DNA of 9,147 nt from Nevskiaceae bacterium. GTDB lineage: Bacteria > Pseudomonadota > Gammaproteobacteria > Steroidobacterales > Steroidobacteraceae. Where the stretch lies: assembly GCA_031277355.1 (NCBI GenBank), contig JAITMN010000021.1, forward strand, positions 1 through 9,147, in the 5' to 3' direction. The notes under the pieces are model-generated. The model ran no database searches, was not told the origin of the DNA, and worked only from the letters and a program-made list of their open reading frames with translations. A program made the translations under genes and the position numbers. How positions within the stretch are numbered: position 1 is the stretch's first letter; each line of letters begins with the position of its first letter. Positions 1-7,730 of the stretch are shown piece by piece.

Positions 1-128
1 GGCAGCGCCGTGCCGCTGACCAGCGTCACGGCGGACGGCTGGCTGAATTGACGCGACAGCAGGAAGCCGCCGATCAGCGCGGCCAGGGCGATCAGCGCGA
101 AGCTGATGAGGGAGGCAGGTTTGGACAC
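1..128 (-). CDS. Membrane-anchored protein, probable SCO1/SenC family (5' part only)
   Basis: Read on the minus strand from a GTG at 128-126, 42 codons run to the window edge with no stop. The product begins MSKPASLISFALIALAALIG and continues with a short polar stretch ending ...LVSGTAL. It has one hydrophobic segment at about residues 5-24, which fits an uncleaved N-terminal anchor facing the periplasm. SCO-family copper chaperones, which help assemble the CuA centre of cytochrome oxidase, often have such an anchor followed by a linker ending in GT-x-LP. That resemblance is the only reason for the family call. The thioredoxin-like domain with its CxxxC and distal His would lie outside the window, so the assignment is unproven. 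The frame stays open upstream and another GTG lies at 155-153. I chose 128 because it places a natural-looking M-S-K-P start just before the hydrophobic segment. No good Shine-Dalgarno precedes it. It is divergent from prmB and the 5' ends overlap. Confidence 0.5.
   Translation of the reverse strand, partial: MSKPASLISFALIALAALIGGFLLSRQFSQPSAVTLVSGTAL
111..115 (+). promoter_or_regulatory. Ribosome binding site deciding the prmB start
   Basis: GGAGG lies 5 bases before the TTG at 121, within a longer purine run AGGGAGG (109-115). This favours TTG-121 over the ATG at 106 (weak upstream purines only) and the GTG at 172 (no purine-rich site upstream). The site lies inside the coding sequence of the divergent minus-strand gene. 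Confidence 0.55.
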
Positions 129-1035
129 CAGCGGATTATCACACGGTACGCGCACGCGGCCGGCACGGACTGTGCAGCAGGCGCTGCGCAGCGCCACGCG
201 ACGCCTCACCGCCGCGAAATTGCACTATGGACAGGGCACCGCGCGCCCCGTGGACGACGCCGCCGCGCTGCTCGCGCATGCGCTGCGATTGACGCGTCCG
301 CTGGGCGAGCGCGATCTGCCGCGCACGCTGTCCGCCGCTGCCGAAGCGCGCTTCAACGACCTGCTGCAACGGCGTATTCACGAGCGCATCCCGGCCGTCT
401 ATCTCACGCAGCGCAGTTGGTTCGCCGGTCTGCCGATGCACGTGGACCCCCGCGCGCTGGTCCCGCGTTCACCGATTGCCGAGCTGATCGAAGCGCGTTT
501 TTCGCCGTGGATCGACCCGGCCCGCGTGCGCAACATTCTGGACGTGGGTACCGGCGGCGGCTGCATCGCCATCGCCTGCGCGGTGGCGTTCCCGCGTGCG
601 CGCGTGGATGCGGCGGACATCAGCCCCGAAGCCTTGGCCGTGGCGCGCATCAACCGGCGATTGAACGGCGTGCAGCGGCGCGTGCGGCTGCTGGAGTCCA
701 ACTATTTCTCGGCGCTGGGGCAAGCCCACTACGATATCATTGTCAGCAATCCGCCCTATGTTGGCGATGCGGAATACCGGAGCCTGCCGGCCGAATATGC
801 GCATGAGCCTTCCGGTGCGTTGCAGTCGGGGCGCGATGGCATGGACGCGGTGCGTGTGCTGTTGCGCGAGGCTGCGTCACACCTGCGGCCGGAGGGAGTG
901 CTGATCGTCGAAGTGGGCAATACCGATGTGCGCGTGCGCCGCGAGTATCCGCGATTGCCCTTTGTGTGGCTGGAGTTCGCGCGGGGCGGCGGCGGTGTGT
1001 TTGTGCTCACCGCCGAGCAGTTGCAGCGCGCTTGA
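121..1035 (+). CDS. prmB: 50S ribosomal protein L3 N5-glutamine methyltransferase PrmB
   Basis: This is an S-adenosylmethionine-dependent methyltransferase that methylates a glutamine of ribosomal protein L3. It belongs to the HemK/PrmC-like N5-glutamine methyltransferase family. From the TTG start it has 304 residues, close to the E. coli protein (about 310). The N-terminal helical part contains the PrmB-like segment LHYGQGT and then RIPAVYLTQRSWFAG and LVPRSPIAELI. The SAM-binding motif I LDVGTGGGCIAIA starts near residue 140, followed by VDAADISPEAL. The catalytic, glutamine-binding NPPY motif is at residues 210-213 (nt 748-759). The C-terminus reads VWLEFARGGGGVFVLTAEQL, which distinguishes PrmB from PrmC and closely resembles E. 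coli PrmB. TTG at 121 was chosen for its strong ribosome binding site; ATG at 106 would add five residues and GTG at 172 would shorten it. It lies 15 bases upstream of aroC, a pairing also seen in E. coli. Confidence 0.93.
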   Translation: MDTSGLSHGTRTRPARTVQQALRSATRRLTAAKLHYGQGTARPVDDAAALLAHALRLTRPLGERDLPRTLSAAAEARFNDLLQRRIHERIPAVYLTQRSWFAGLPMHVDPRALVPRSPIAELIEARFSPWIDPARVRNILDVGTGGGCIAIACAVAFPRARVDAADISPEALAVARINRRLNGVQRRVRLLESNYFSALGQAHYDIIVSNPPYVGDAEYRSLPAEYAHEPSGALQSGRDGMDAVRVLLREAASHLRPEGVLIVEVGNTDVRVRREYPRLPFVWLEFARGGGGVFVLTAEQLQRA

Positions 1036-1040
1036 AGATA

Positions 1041-1046
1041 GGGAGA
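1041..1046 (+). promoter_or_regulatory. Ribosome binding site of aroC
   Basis: GGGAGA sits in the 15-base prmB-aroC gap, with its GGAG core 5 bases before the GTG at 1051. It supports GTG as the aroC start; the sequence downstream begins in the expected chorismate synthase frame (SGNSIGRSF). Confidence 0.6.
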
Positions 1047-1050
1047 AGCA

Positions 1051-2150
1051 GTGTCAGGTAACAGTATCGGCCGGTCCTTCGTCGTCACGACCTTTGGCGA
1101 AAGTCATGGTCCGGCGCTGGGCTGCATTGTCGATGGCTGCCCGCCGGGGCTTGAGCTGTCGGAGGCCGACTTCCAGACCGACATCGACCGCCGCCGCACT
1201 GGCGCTTCGCAGTTCACCAGCCAGCGCCGCGAGGCCGACGCGGTGCGCATTCTCTCCGGCGTGTTCGAGGGCCGCACCACCGGCACGCCGATTGGCCTGC
1301 TGGTGGAAAACACCGACGCCCGTTCGCGCGATTACGACAAGATCAAGGACCGCTTCCGGCCCGGTCATGCCGACTACACCTACCAGCAAAAATACGGGCT
1401 GCGGGACTATCGGGGCGGTGGCCGTTCCTCCGCCCGCGAGACGGTGATGCGCGTGGCCGCCGGCGTGATTGCGCGCAAGTTTCTGGCGCAGCGGCTGGGC
1501 GTGCGCATCTACGGCTACGTCAGTCAGGTTGGCGAGTTGGTGCTGGAACCTCGCGACCCCGCCGCCGCCTACGACAACCCTTTCTTCTGTCCCGATCCTT
1601 CTCGTATCAAAGAGTTGGAAGATTATGTTTGGAAGATACGTGAAGATCGCGATTCGATTGGCGCGAAGCTCACCGTGATCGCCAGCGGCGTTCCGGCGGG
1701 GCTGGGCGAGCCGGTATTCGACCGGCTGGACGCCGACATTGCCCACGCGCTGATGAGTATTCAGGCGGTGAAGGCGGTGGAGATCGGCGATGGCGTGGCC
1801 GTGGCCGCGCAGCGCGGCAGCCAGCACCGCGACGAACTGACGCCGCAGGGCTTTGCCTCCAACCACGCCGGCGGCGTGCTGGGCGGCATCTCGTCGGGGC
1901 AGGACATCATCGCCCACGTCACGCTGAAGCCCACTTCCAGCATTCAGGTTCCGGGCCGCACGGTGGACCTCACCGGCGCGCCGGTGGAGGTGGTCACCAC
2001 TGGCCGCCACGACCCCTGCGTCGGCCTGCGCGCCACGCCCATTGCCGAGGCGATGTTGGCGCTGGTGCTGATGGATCACACCTTGCGCCATCGGGCGCAG
2101 AACGCGGATGTGCGATCATCCGCACCGGCTTTCACTACTAGAGGATCAGA

Positions 2151-2154
<4 letters not shown>
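1051..2154 (+). CDS. aroC: Chorismate synthase AroC
   Basis: This enzyme catalyses the last step of the shikimate pathway, converting 5-enolpyruvylshikimate-3-phosphate to chorismate with a reduced flavin (FMN) cofactor, in the cytoplasm. It has 367 residues against about 361 in E. coli. All three family signatures are present: GESHGPALGCIVDGCPPG starting at residue 16 with the conserved His at 19, GGGRSSARETVMRVAAG at about 122-138, and RHDPCVGLRATPIAEAML from residue 319. Internal conserved blocks such as FRPGHADYTY, DSIGAKLTV, SNHAGGVLGGISSG and LKPTSSI are intact, so the gene looks functional. The start is GTG with a good ribosome binding site. The 3' end overlaps asd by four bases (ATGA), implying translational coupling. 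Two oddities are an AT-richer, rarer-codon patch at about 1590-1660 and an inverted repeat in the last codons. The C-terminal tail after RAQNADV is family-variable. Confidence 0.97.
2104..2123. repeat. Perfect 7-bp inverted repeat (potential hairpin) in the aroC 3' end
   Basis: The arms are GCGGATG (2104-2110) and CATCCGC (2117-2123), perfectly complementary, with a 6-base loop TGCGAT. The repeat lies in the variable C-terminal codons of aroC, 27 bases before the asd ATG. No T-run follows, so it is not a standard intrinsic terminator. It could fold in the mRNA near the aroC-asd junction, or be a chance result of high GC. No function is shown. Confidence 0.45.
2141..2145 (+). promoter_or_regulatory. 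Ribosome binding site of asd
   Basis: GAGGA lies inside the end of aroC, 5 bases before the asd ATG at 2151. Together with the ATGA overlap at 2151-2154 it fixes the asd start. Confidence 0.6.
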
Positions 2155-3173
<1,019 letters not shown>

Positions 3174-3188
3174 GTTAAGTTTGTCATG

Positions 3189-3199
3189 CCGCGAAGCGG
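3189..3199 (+). other. Small GC hairpin in the asd-fimV gap
   Basis: CCGC-GAA-GCGG forms a 4-bp GC stem with a 3-base loop, followed by TCTTT and then the fimV ribosome binding site. It could be a weak terminator or attenuator between asd and fimV. The stem is short and the T-run poor, so it may equally have no role. Confidence 0.25.
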
Positions 3200-3204
3200 T
3201 CTTT

Positions 3205-3210
3205 AGGGAG
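3205..3210 (+). promoter_or_regulatory. Ribosome binding site of fimV
   Basis: AGGGAG lies 5 bases before the ATG at 3216. It supports this start, which is followed directly by a plausible signal peptide. Confidence 0.65.
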
Positions 3211-3215
3211 TCCTG

Positions 3216-6017
3216 ATGCGACTGAGAGCGCCGAGTGCCGCCCCCGTCTTGCTGGCGTTGCTGCCGGGCATGTCCTTTGCGTTGGGGCTGGGAGACATCC
3301 AGCTCACCTCAAGGCTCAATGCCCCGCTGGATGCGCAAATCGAGGTTCTGGGGGCCACGCCCGAGGAAGTGGCGCAGTTGCGCGTGCAGATGGCTTCGCG
3401 CGATCTGTTCAGCCGCTATGGCCTTGATTATCCCAACTACTTTTCGGGCATCAACGTCGCGTTGACGCGCAGCGCCGATGGGCGCGACGTGATCCGCCTG
3501 ACCTCCGATGCGCCGATCACCGAGCCCTTCGCCACGCTGCTGATCGAAGCCAGTTCGGCGCGCGAGCGCATCATCCGCGAATACACGGTGCTGTTTGATC
3601 CGCCGGTGTTTGCGCCGACGGCTGCCGCTGCGGCGGTTGCGCCGGTGGCCGCTCCGGTGGCAGGGGCGGGGGATCGCAGCGGGGAGATTGCGCGTCCGGT
3701 TGAGACGGCACCGCCGCCCGCGCCGCCTCCGGCGCAGGTGGCTGCTCAGCGTCCCGCGCCGCCGCCCGCTGCGGGCAATGCGGGCGGCACCTACACCGTG
3801 CGTTCGGGCGATACGCTCTCGCGCATCACGCAGCAGATGGCGGTTGATCCGGCGCAGCGCGATGCGGCGATGATTGCGATTTTCCGCGCCAATCCGGCGG
3901 CGTTCGACGACAACATCAACCTGCTGCGTTCCGGCGCGGTGCTGCGTCTGCCCGATGCGGCGGAGGTGGCGGCGGTGGATCGCGGCGAGGCGGCGCAGGA
4001 GGTGCGGCGTCAGTCTGTGGCCTGGTCCAATCGCAGCACGGGTTCGGCCTCAGCGGTGGCGTCGAACAATGCGCGCCTGCAACTGGTTGCGCCCACCGGC
4101 ACGGGGCAGGCCGGCGGGGTTGACGATGGCGGCGGTGCGCGCAATGGCGCTGGCGGCGGCAATGGCGGCGCGGCTGGCGGCGACGCCCAGGCCCAGGCCG
4201 AAGCTCAAGCGCAGGTACAGGCGGCGAACGAGCGGGCCACACAGCTTGAAGCCGAGCTGGCCGAAACTCGGCGTCTGCTGCAGCTGCGCGACGAGGAACT
4301 GGCGCGATTGCAGGCCGCTTCCGGTCAGCAGGTTGCCCAGGATCAAACCTCGCCTGCGGAGCAGGTTTCCGAGACGGCGCCCGTCACCGACGTGACGCCT
4401 GCGCCCGAGCCTTCGCCCGGCCTTCTCGGCATGCTGCGCCGCTACTGGTACGCGCCGGCGGCGCTGCTGGTGTTGGCGCTGGTCTGGGTGGCGGTGCGCG
4501 CGAGGCGTCGCCGCGAGGAGGAGCTGAGCTTCGAGTCCGACCTGCAACCCTTCGTCGACGAACCGCCGCGCTCGGTGAGCCGCGTCAGCGCGTCGAACAC
4601 GCTGCCGTTGTACCGGCCGGCCGACTCCAAGGAGCAGGCCATCGTCGTGGAGGAAACCAGCACGTCGCTGCGCCCGCTGCCGCTCGGCGCTGCCGCGTCG
4701 GTTGCCGAAGACGCCGTGACGATCGCCGCGCCCACTACCGCCGCTTCCGCGCCGGTCGTCGACACCACCGGCGTGCTGGCGCAGGGCGATGCACTGGCCG
4801 AAGCCGATTTCCACATGGCCTATGGTCTGTACGATCAGGCTGCCGATCTGGTGCGTCAGGCCATCGACCACGAGCCGCAGCGCCGCGATCTGAAAATCAA
4901 ACTGCTTGAGATTTATTCGATCTGGGGCAACAAGGCGCAATTCCTGCAAGTGGCGCATGAACTGGCCCGCTCGCGGGATCAGGCCGAGCCCGGCGAATGG
5001 GAAAAGATCGTCATCATGGGCAAGCAGCTTGCCCCCGAAGACCCGCTGTTTGCGCAGTCCACTACGGGCATGGGCCGAAGCGGCGTCGATCTGAATCTGG
5101 AAGGTGCGCAGAATCAGGTTGATCTGGATTTCAAGACCGAACCGACCGTGTCGACGTCCAAGCCCTATGCGCCGGTGGACCTCGATCTGGGTTCGGCGCT
5201 GGTCGAAGCGCTGGGTGACGGGGATTCCAGCAGCGCCACGCCGCTGGATTTCACGCTCGATGATCCCTCGCGCGGCGATGACGTGGCCCATATCGCCGAC
5301 ATGACGCAGCAGGCGCCGCGATACACGCCGCGCGCCGACGACTATCACGACCACGACACGGTGCGGTTCACCTCAAGCGCCGACACCTCCGAGCAACCCG
5401 TGCTCGATCCGCGTCAGGCGGTGCGGCAAAGGCTCGATGAGCGGCCGACCTCGCTTCCGCCCGATCAGACGGCCGAGCTTGCGCTGGATGATCTGGGCCT
5501 TGATCTGGGCCGGCTCGAAAACACCGGCGTGGAGCTTCGGGCATTGGACGACACGGGCCTCACGCAAATGCTCGATGGCGTGGATTCCCCGACGCTGAAC
5601 GCAGGCTTGGGCGACACTTCCCGCGAGTTGCTTTCGCCCGCCGAACTGATGCCCGAGCCGATCTCGTCCACCGCCGAGACGGGCACGAACCCGCTGCTGC
5701 CGATGGGCGATGATCTGGACTTCGATCTGGGCGCATCCGATGCATCGCCCGGCGCCACGCCCGACATCGACAGCACGGGCCGCTTCGACAACACCCAGCG
5801 TTTTGCAGCGCCGGATTTTCTGTTCGACGATGCCACCGAGCACGATCTGGAATCCATCACGATGAGCGAGGTGGGCACGAAGCTCGATCTGGCTCGCGCG
5901 TACATGGACATGGGCGACCCCGACGGCGCGCGCAGCATCCTGAACGAAGTGCTTCAGGAAGGATCGCCCGCGCAGAAGCAGGAGGCCCAGCGCCTGATCG
6001 ATTCGATCCCCGGCTGA
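3216..6017 (+). CDS. fimV: FimV/HubP-family polar landmark protein
   Basis: The predicted product is a 933-residue inner-membrane protein similar in size and architecture to Pseudomonas FimV. Known members bind peptidoglycan, mark the cell pole and promote type IV pilus assembly, chemotaxis-protein placement and twitching. Features in order: signal peptide at 1-22 (cleavage likely after SFA); conserved FimV N-terminal domain beginning LGLGDIQLTSRLNAPLDAQI; Pro/Ala-rich linker at about 133-190; LysM domain at about 193-247 (YTVRSGDTLSRI ... LLRSGAVLRLP); Gly-rich stretch at about 297-323; predicted coiled coil at about 325-372 (ANERATQLEAELAETRRLL); transmembrane helix at about 410-427 followed by RARRRR (stop-transfer); TPR-like region at about 528-585 (ADFHMAYGLYDQAADLVRQA); long acidic region with DLDLG-type repeats; and the conserved C-terminal FimV domain at about 885-933 (TKLDLARAYMDMGDPDGARS). 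The cytoplasmic part probably recruits partners. It is uninterrupted. truA starts 3 bases after its stop. Confidence 0.93.
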   Translation: MRLRAPSAAPVLLALLPGMSFALGLGDIQLTSRLNAPLDAQIEVLGATPEEVAQLRVQMASRDLFSRYGLDYPNYFSGINVALTRSADGRDVIRLTSDAPITEPFATLLIEASSARERIIREYTVLFDPPVFAPTAAAAAVAPVAAPVAGAGDRSGEIARPVETAPPPAPPPAQVAAQRPAPPPAAGNAGGTYTVRSGDTLSRITQQMAVDPAQRDAAMIAIFRANPAAFDDNINLLRSGAVLRLPDAAEVAAVDRGEAAQEVRRQSVAWSNRSTGSASAVASNNARLQLVAPTGTGQAGGVDDGGGARNGAGGGNGGAAGGDAQAQAEAQAQVQAANERATQLEAELAETRRLLQLRDEELARLQAASGQQVAQDQTSPAEQVSETAPVTDVTPAPEPSPGLLGMLRRYWYAPAALLVLALVWVAVRARRRREEELSFESDLQPFVDEPPRSVSRVSASNTLPLYRPADSKEQAIVVEETSTSLRPLPLGAAASVAEDAVTIAAPTTAASAPVVDTTGVLAQGDALAEADFHMAYGLYDQAADLVRQAIDHEPQRRDLKIKLLEIYSIWGNKAQFLQVAHELARSRDQAEPGEWEKIVIMGKQLAPEDPLFAQSTTGMGRSGVDLNLEGAQNQVDLDFKTEPTVSTSKPYAPVDLDLGSALVEALGDGDSSSATPLDFTLDDPSRGDDVAHIADMTQQAPRYTPRADDYHDHDTVRFTSSADTSEQPVLDPRQAVRQRLDERPTSLPPDQTAELALDDLGLDLGRLENTGVELRALDDTGLTQMLDGVDSPTLNAGLGDTSRELLSPAELMPEPISSTAETGTNPLLPMGDDLDFDLGASDASPGATPDIDSTGRFDNTQRFAAPDFLFDDATEHDLESITMSEVGTKLDLARAYMDMGDPDGARSILNEVLQEGSPAQKQEAQRLIDSIPG

Positions 6018-6020
6018 CGC

Positions 6021-6845
6021 ATGAACCGGATTGCCGTCGGCATCGAGTACGACGGCGGCGGCTATGCGGGATGGCAGGCGCAGCCGGGTTTGCCTGCGGT
6101 GCAAACGCAGGTTGAAGCCGCGTTGTCGCGCGTGCTCGATCATGCGGTGGAAGTCACCGCCGCCGGTCGCACCGATGCCGGCGTTCACGCTCACGCGCAG
6201 GTGGCGCATCTGCAATCCACCGCGATTCGCAGTGAACGCGCGCTGGTGCTGGGCGCGAACACCTATCTGCCCGAAGGCATTGCGCTGCGCTGGGCGCGTC
6301 ATGTGCCGGGGCACTTTCACGCGCGTTACAGTGCGCTGTCGCGCAGCTATCGCTACTGCATCTTGAATCGCTCGGCGCGTGGTCCGCTGTCGCGCGGGCG
6401 CGTGGCCTTCATTCATCGCCGGATGGAAGTCGAACCGATGCGCGAGGCCGCCGCGTTGCTGCTGGGTACGCATGATTTCAGTTCCTTTCGTGCCGCCGAA
6501 TGTCAGTCGCGCTCGCCGGTGCGCGAGTTGACGCGCATCGCCGTGGGCCGCGCCGGTGACTTCGTCGTGATCGAAGTCACCGCCAATGCCTTTCTGCATC
6601 ACATGGTGCGCAACATCGCCGGATTGCTGATATTCGTGGGGCAGGGGCAGGCTGAGCCGACGCTGGCCGCCGAACTGCTGGCGGCGAAGGATCGCCGTCT
6701 GGCCCCGGCCACCGCTCCGGCGCAGGGGCTTTACCTGTGGAGCGTGCGTTATCCGGAAGGATTCGGCCTTCCCGTCGATTCCGATATGATGCGCGGACCC
6801 GCCGGTTGTCCCGGTGACCTGCTCGATAGCCAACTGCCGGAATAG
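6021..6845 (+). CDS. truA: tRNA pseudouridine(38-40) synthase TruA
   Basis: TruA converts uridines 38, 39 and 40 in the tRNA anticodon stem-loop to pseudouridine. The protein has 274 residues (E. coli about 270). It begins MNRIAVGIEYDGGGYAGWQA, the normal family N-terminus, which supports the ATG at 6021. The catalytic aspartate is D52 in the AAGRTDAGVHAHAQVAHL motif. Other conserved blocks are HARYSALSRSYRYCI, FSSFRAAECQSRSPVREL and NAFLHHMVRNIAG. The C-terminus ends with the usual GLYLWSVRYP plus a short extension. No clear ribosome binding site precedes the start; it lies 3 bases after the fimV stop, so translation is probably coupled to fimV. accD follows after 2 bases. In related genomes trpF, trpFBA or dedA sits between truA and accD; here nothing does. 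Confidence 0.96.
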   Translation: MNRIAVGIEYDGGGYAGWQAQPGLPAVQTQVEAALSRVLDHAVEVTAAGRTDAGVHAHAQVAHLQSTAIRSERALVLGANTYLPEGIALRWARHVPGHFHARYSALSRSYRYCILNRSARGPLSRGRVAFIHRRMEVEPMREAAALLLGTHDFSSFRAAECQSRSPVRELTRIAVGRAGDFVVIEVTANAFLHHMVRNIAGLLIFVGQGQAEPTLAAELLAAKDRRLAPATAPAQGLYLWSVRYPEGFGLPVDSDMMRGPAGCPGDLLDSQLPE

Positions 6846-6847
6846 CC

Positions 6848-7717
6848 ATGTCGTGGTTTGAGAAAATTGTCCCCTCGCGCATCAAGACCGAACGCCGCGT
6901 GCGCTCGGTGCCCGAAGGGTTGTGGATCAAGTGCCCGGCCTGCGATGCGGTGCTGTATCGCGCGGAGCTGGAGCGCAATCTGTTCGTCTGCCCCAAGTGC
7001 AGCCATCACATGCGCATCCGCGCACGCGAACGGCTGGCGAAGTTTCTCGATGCCGGCAGCGGCGTGGAGATTGGCGCGGCGGTGTTGCCGGAAGACCCGC
7101 TGAAGTTTCGCGACAGCCGCAAGTACAAAGACCGCCTTGTGGCTGCGCAAAAAGCCACCAGCGAGAAAGACGCGCTGATTGCGATGGCCGGCCGTCTGCA
7201 CGATCAGCCCGTCGTGGCCTGCGCGTTCGAGTTCGCCTTTCTCGGCGGGTCGATGGGCGCGGTGGTGGGCGAGCGTTTTCATCGTGCGGTGGACTACTGC
7301 ATCGAAGACAACGCGCCGCTGGTGTGCTTCTCCTCGTCGGGCGGTGCGCGGATGCAGGAGGCGTTGCTGTCGCTGCTGCAAATGGCCAAGACCAGCGCGG
7401 CGCTGGCGCGACTGGCGCAGCATCATCTGCCGTATATCTCGGTGCTGGCCGATCCCACTACCGGCGGCGTGTCGGCGAGTTTGGCCATGCTGGGCGATAT
7501 CAACATCGCCGAGCCGCGTGCGCTGATCGGCTTTGCCGGGCCGCGCGTGATCGCGCAGACCGTGCGTGAAACGCTGCCCGAAGGTTTTCAGCGCAGCGAA
7601 TTTCTGGTGGAAAAAGGCGCGATCGATCTGATCATGGACCGGCGCGACATGCGTGATTCCATCGCGCGGTTGCTGCGCCTGCTACAGCAACAGCCTGCAT
7701 TGGCCGACGCGGATTGA
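6848..7717 (+). CDS. accD: Acetyl-CoA carboxylase carboxyltransferase subunit beta
   Basis: AccD is the beta subunit of the carboxyltransferase half of acetyl-CoA carboxylase. With AccA it transfers the carboxyl group from biotin to acetyl-CoA, giving malonyl-CoA for fatty acid synthesis. The protein has 289 residues; E. coli AccD has 304, the difference being mainly a missing charged, Pro-rich C-terminal tail. The N-terminal four-cysteine zinc ribbon is complete: C29, C32, C48, C51 (CPAC ... CPKC). The crotonase-like carboxyltransferase core follows with FEFAFLGGSMGAVVGE, SSSGGARMQEALLSLLQMAK (Gly pair at 165-166), DPTTGGVSAS and IGFAGPRVIAQTVRE. The ATG at 6848 gives the standard MSWFEKI start. 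There is only a weak GGA upstream and the gene follows the truA stop by 2 bases, so coupling is likely. accD-folC adjacency is conserved in many gammaproteobacteria. Confidence 0.97.
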   Translation: MSWFEKIVPSRIKTERRVRSVPEGLWIKCPACDAVLYRAELERNLFVCPKCSHHMRIRARERLAKFLDAGSGVEIGAAVLPEDPLKFRDSRKYKDRLVAAQKATSEKDALIAMAGRLHDQPVVACAFEFAFLGGSMGAVVGERFHRAVDYCIEDNAPLVCFSSSGGARMQEALLSLLQMAKTSAALARLAQHHLPYISVLADPTTGGVSASLAMLGDINIAEPRALIGFAGPRVIAQTVRETLPEGFQRSEFLVEKGAIDLIMDRRDMRDSIARLLRLLQQQPALADAD

Positions 7718-7730
7718 TCAAAGCCCGCGC

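Noticed and set aside
48..806. 252-codon plus-strand frame overlapping prmB
   Set aside because: It is in another frame of prmB, which carries the SAM and NPPY motifs. The translation is Arg/Ala-rich and unlike a real protein.
3783..3956. LysM domain taken as a sign of a peptidoglycan hydrolase
   Set aside because: No hydrolase domain is present. The N-terminal domain, transmembrane helix, TPR-like part and C-terminal domain fit FimV, where LysM only binds peptidoglycan.
4130..4220. Gly- and Gln/Ala-rich repeated codons in fimV as a possible contingency (phase-variable) repeat
   Set aside because: The GGC- and CAG/GCC-like units are imperfect and lie in a disordered linker leading to a coiled coil. 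There is no long pure tract that would slip readily.
4050..5354. 434-codon open frame on the minus strand opposite fimV
   Set aside because: It is rich in Arg/His/Gln/Gly with no recognisable domain, and lies fully opposite a clear FimV gene. Long antisense frames are expected where a GC-rich gene has strong third-position bias.
5373..6833. 486-codon open frame on the minus strand opposite fimV and truA
   Set aside because: It spans two well-supported plus-strand genes, has low-complexity Arg/Ala/His-rich composition and no family motif. It is a composition shadow.
7714..7721. TTGATCAA palindrome at the accD stop, considered as an FNR-type site
   Set aside because: It is an 8-base palindrome without the 4-base spacer of an FNR box (TTGAT-N4-ATCAA), and it sits inside an operon at a stop codon. 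Chance is sufficient.
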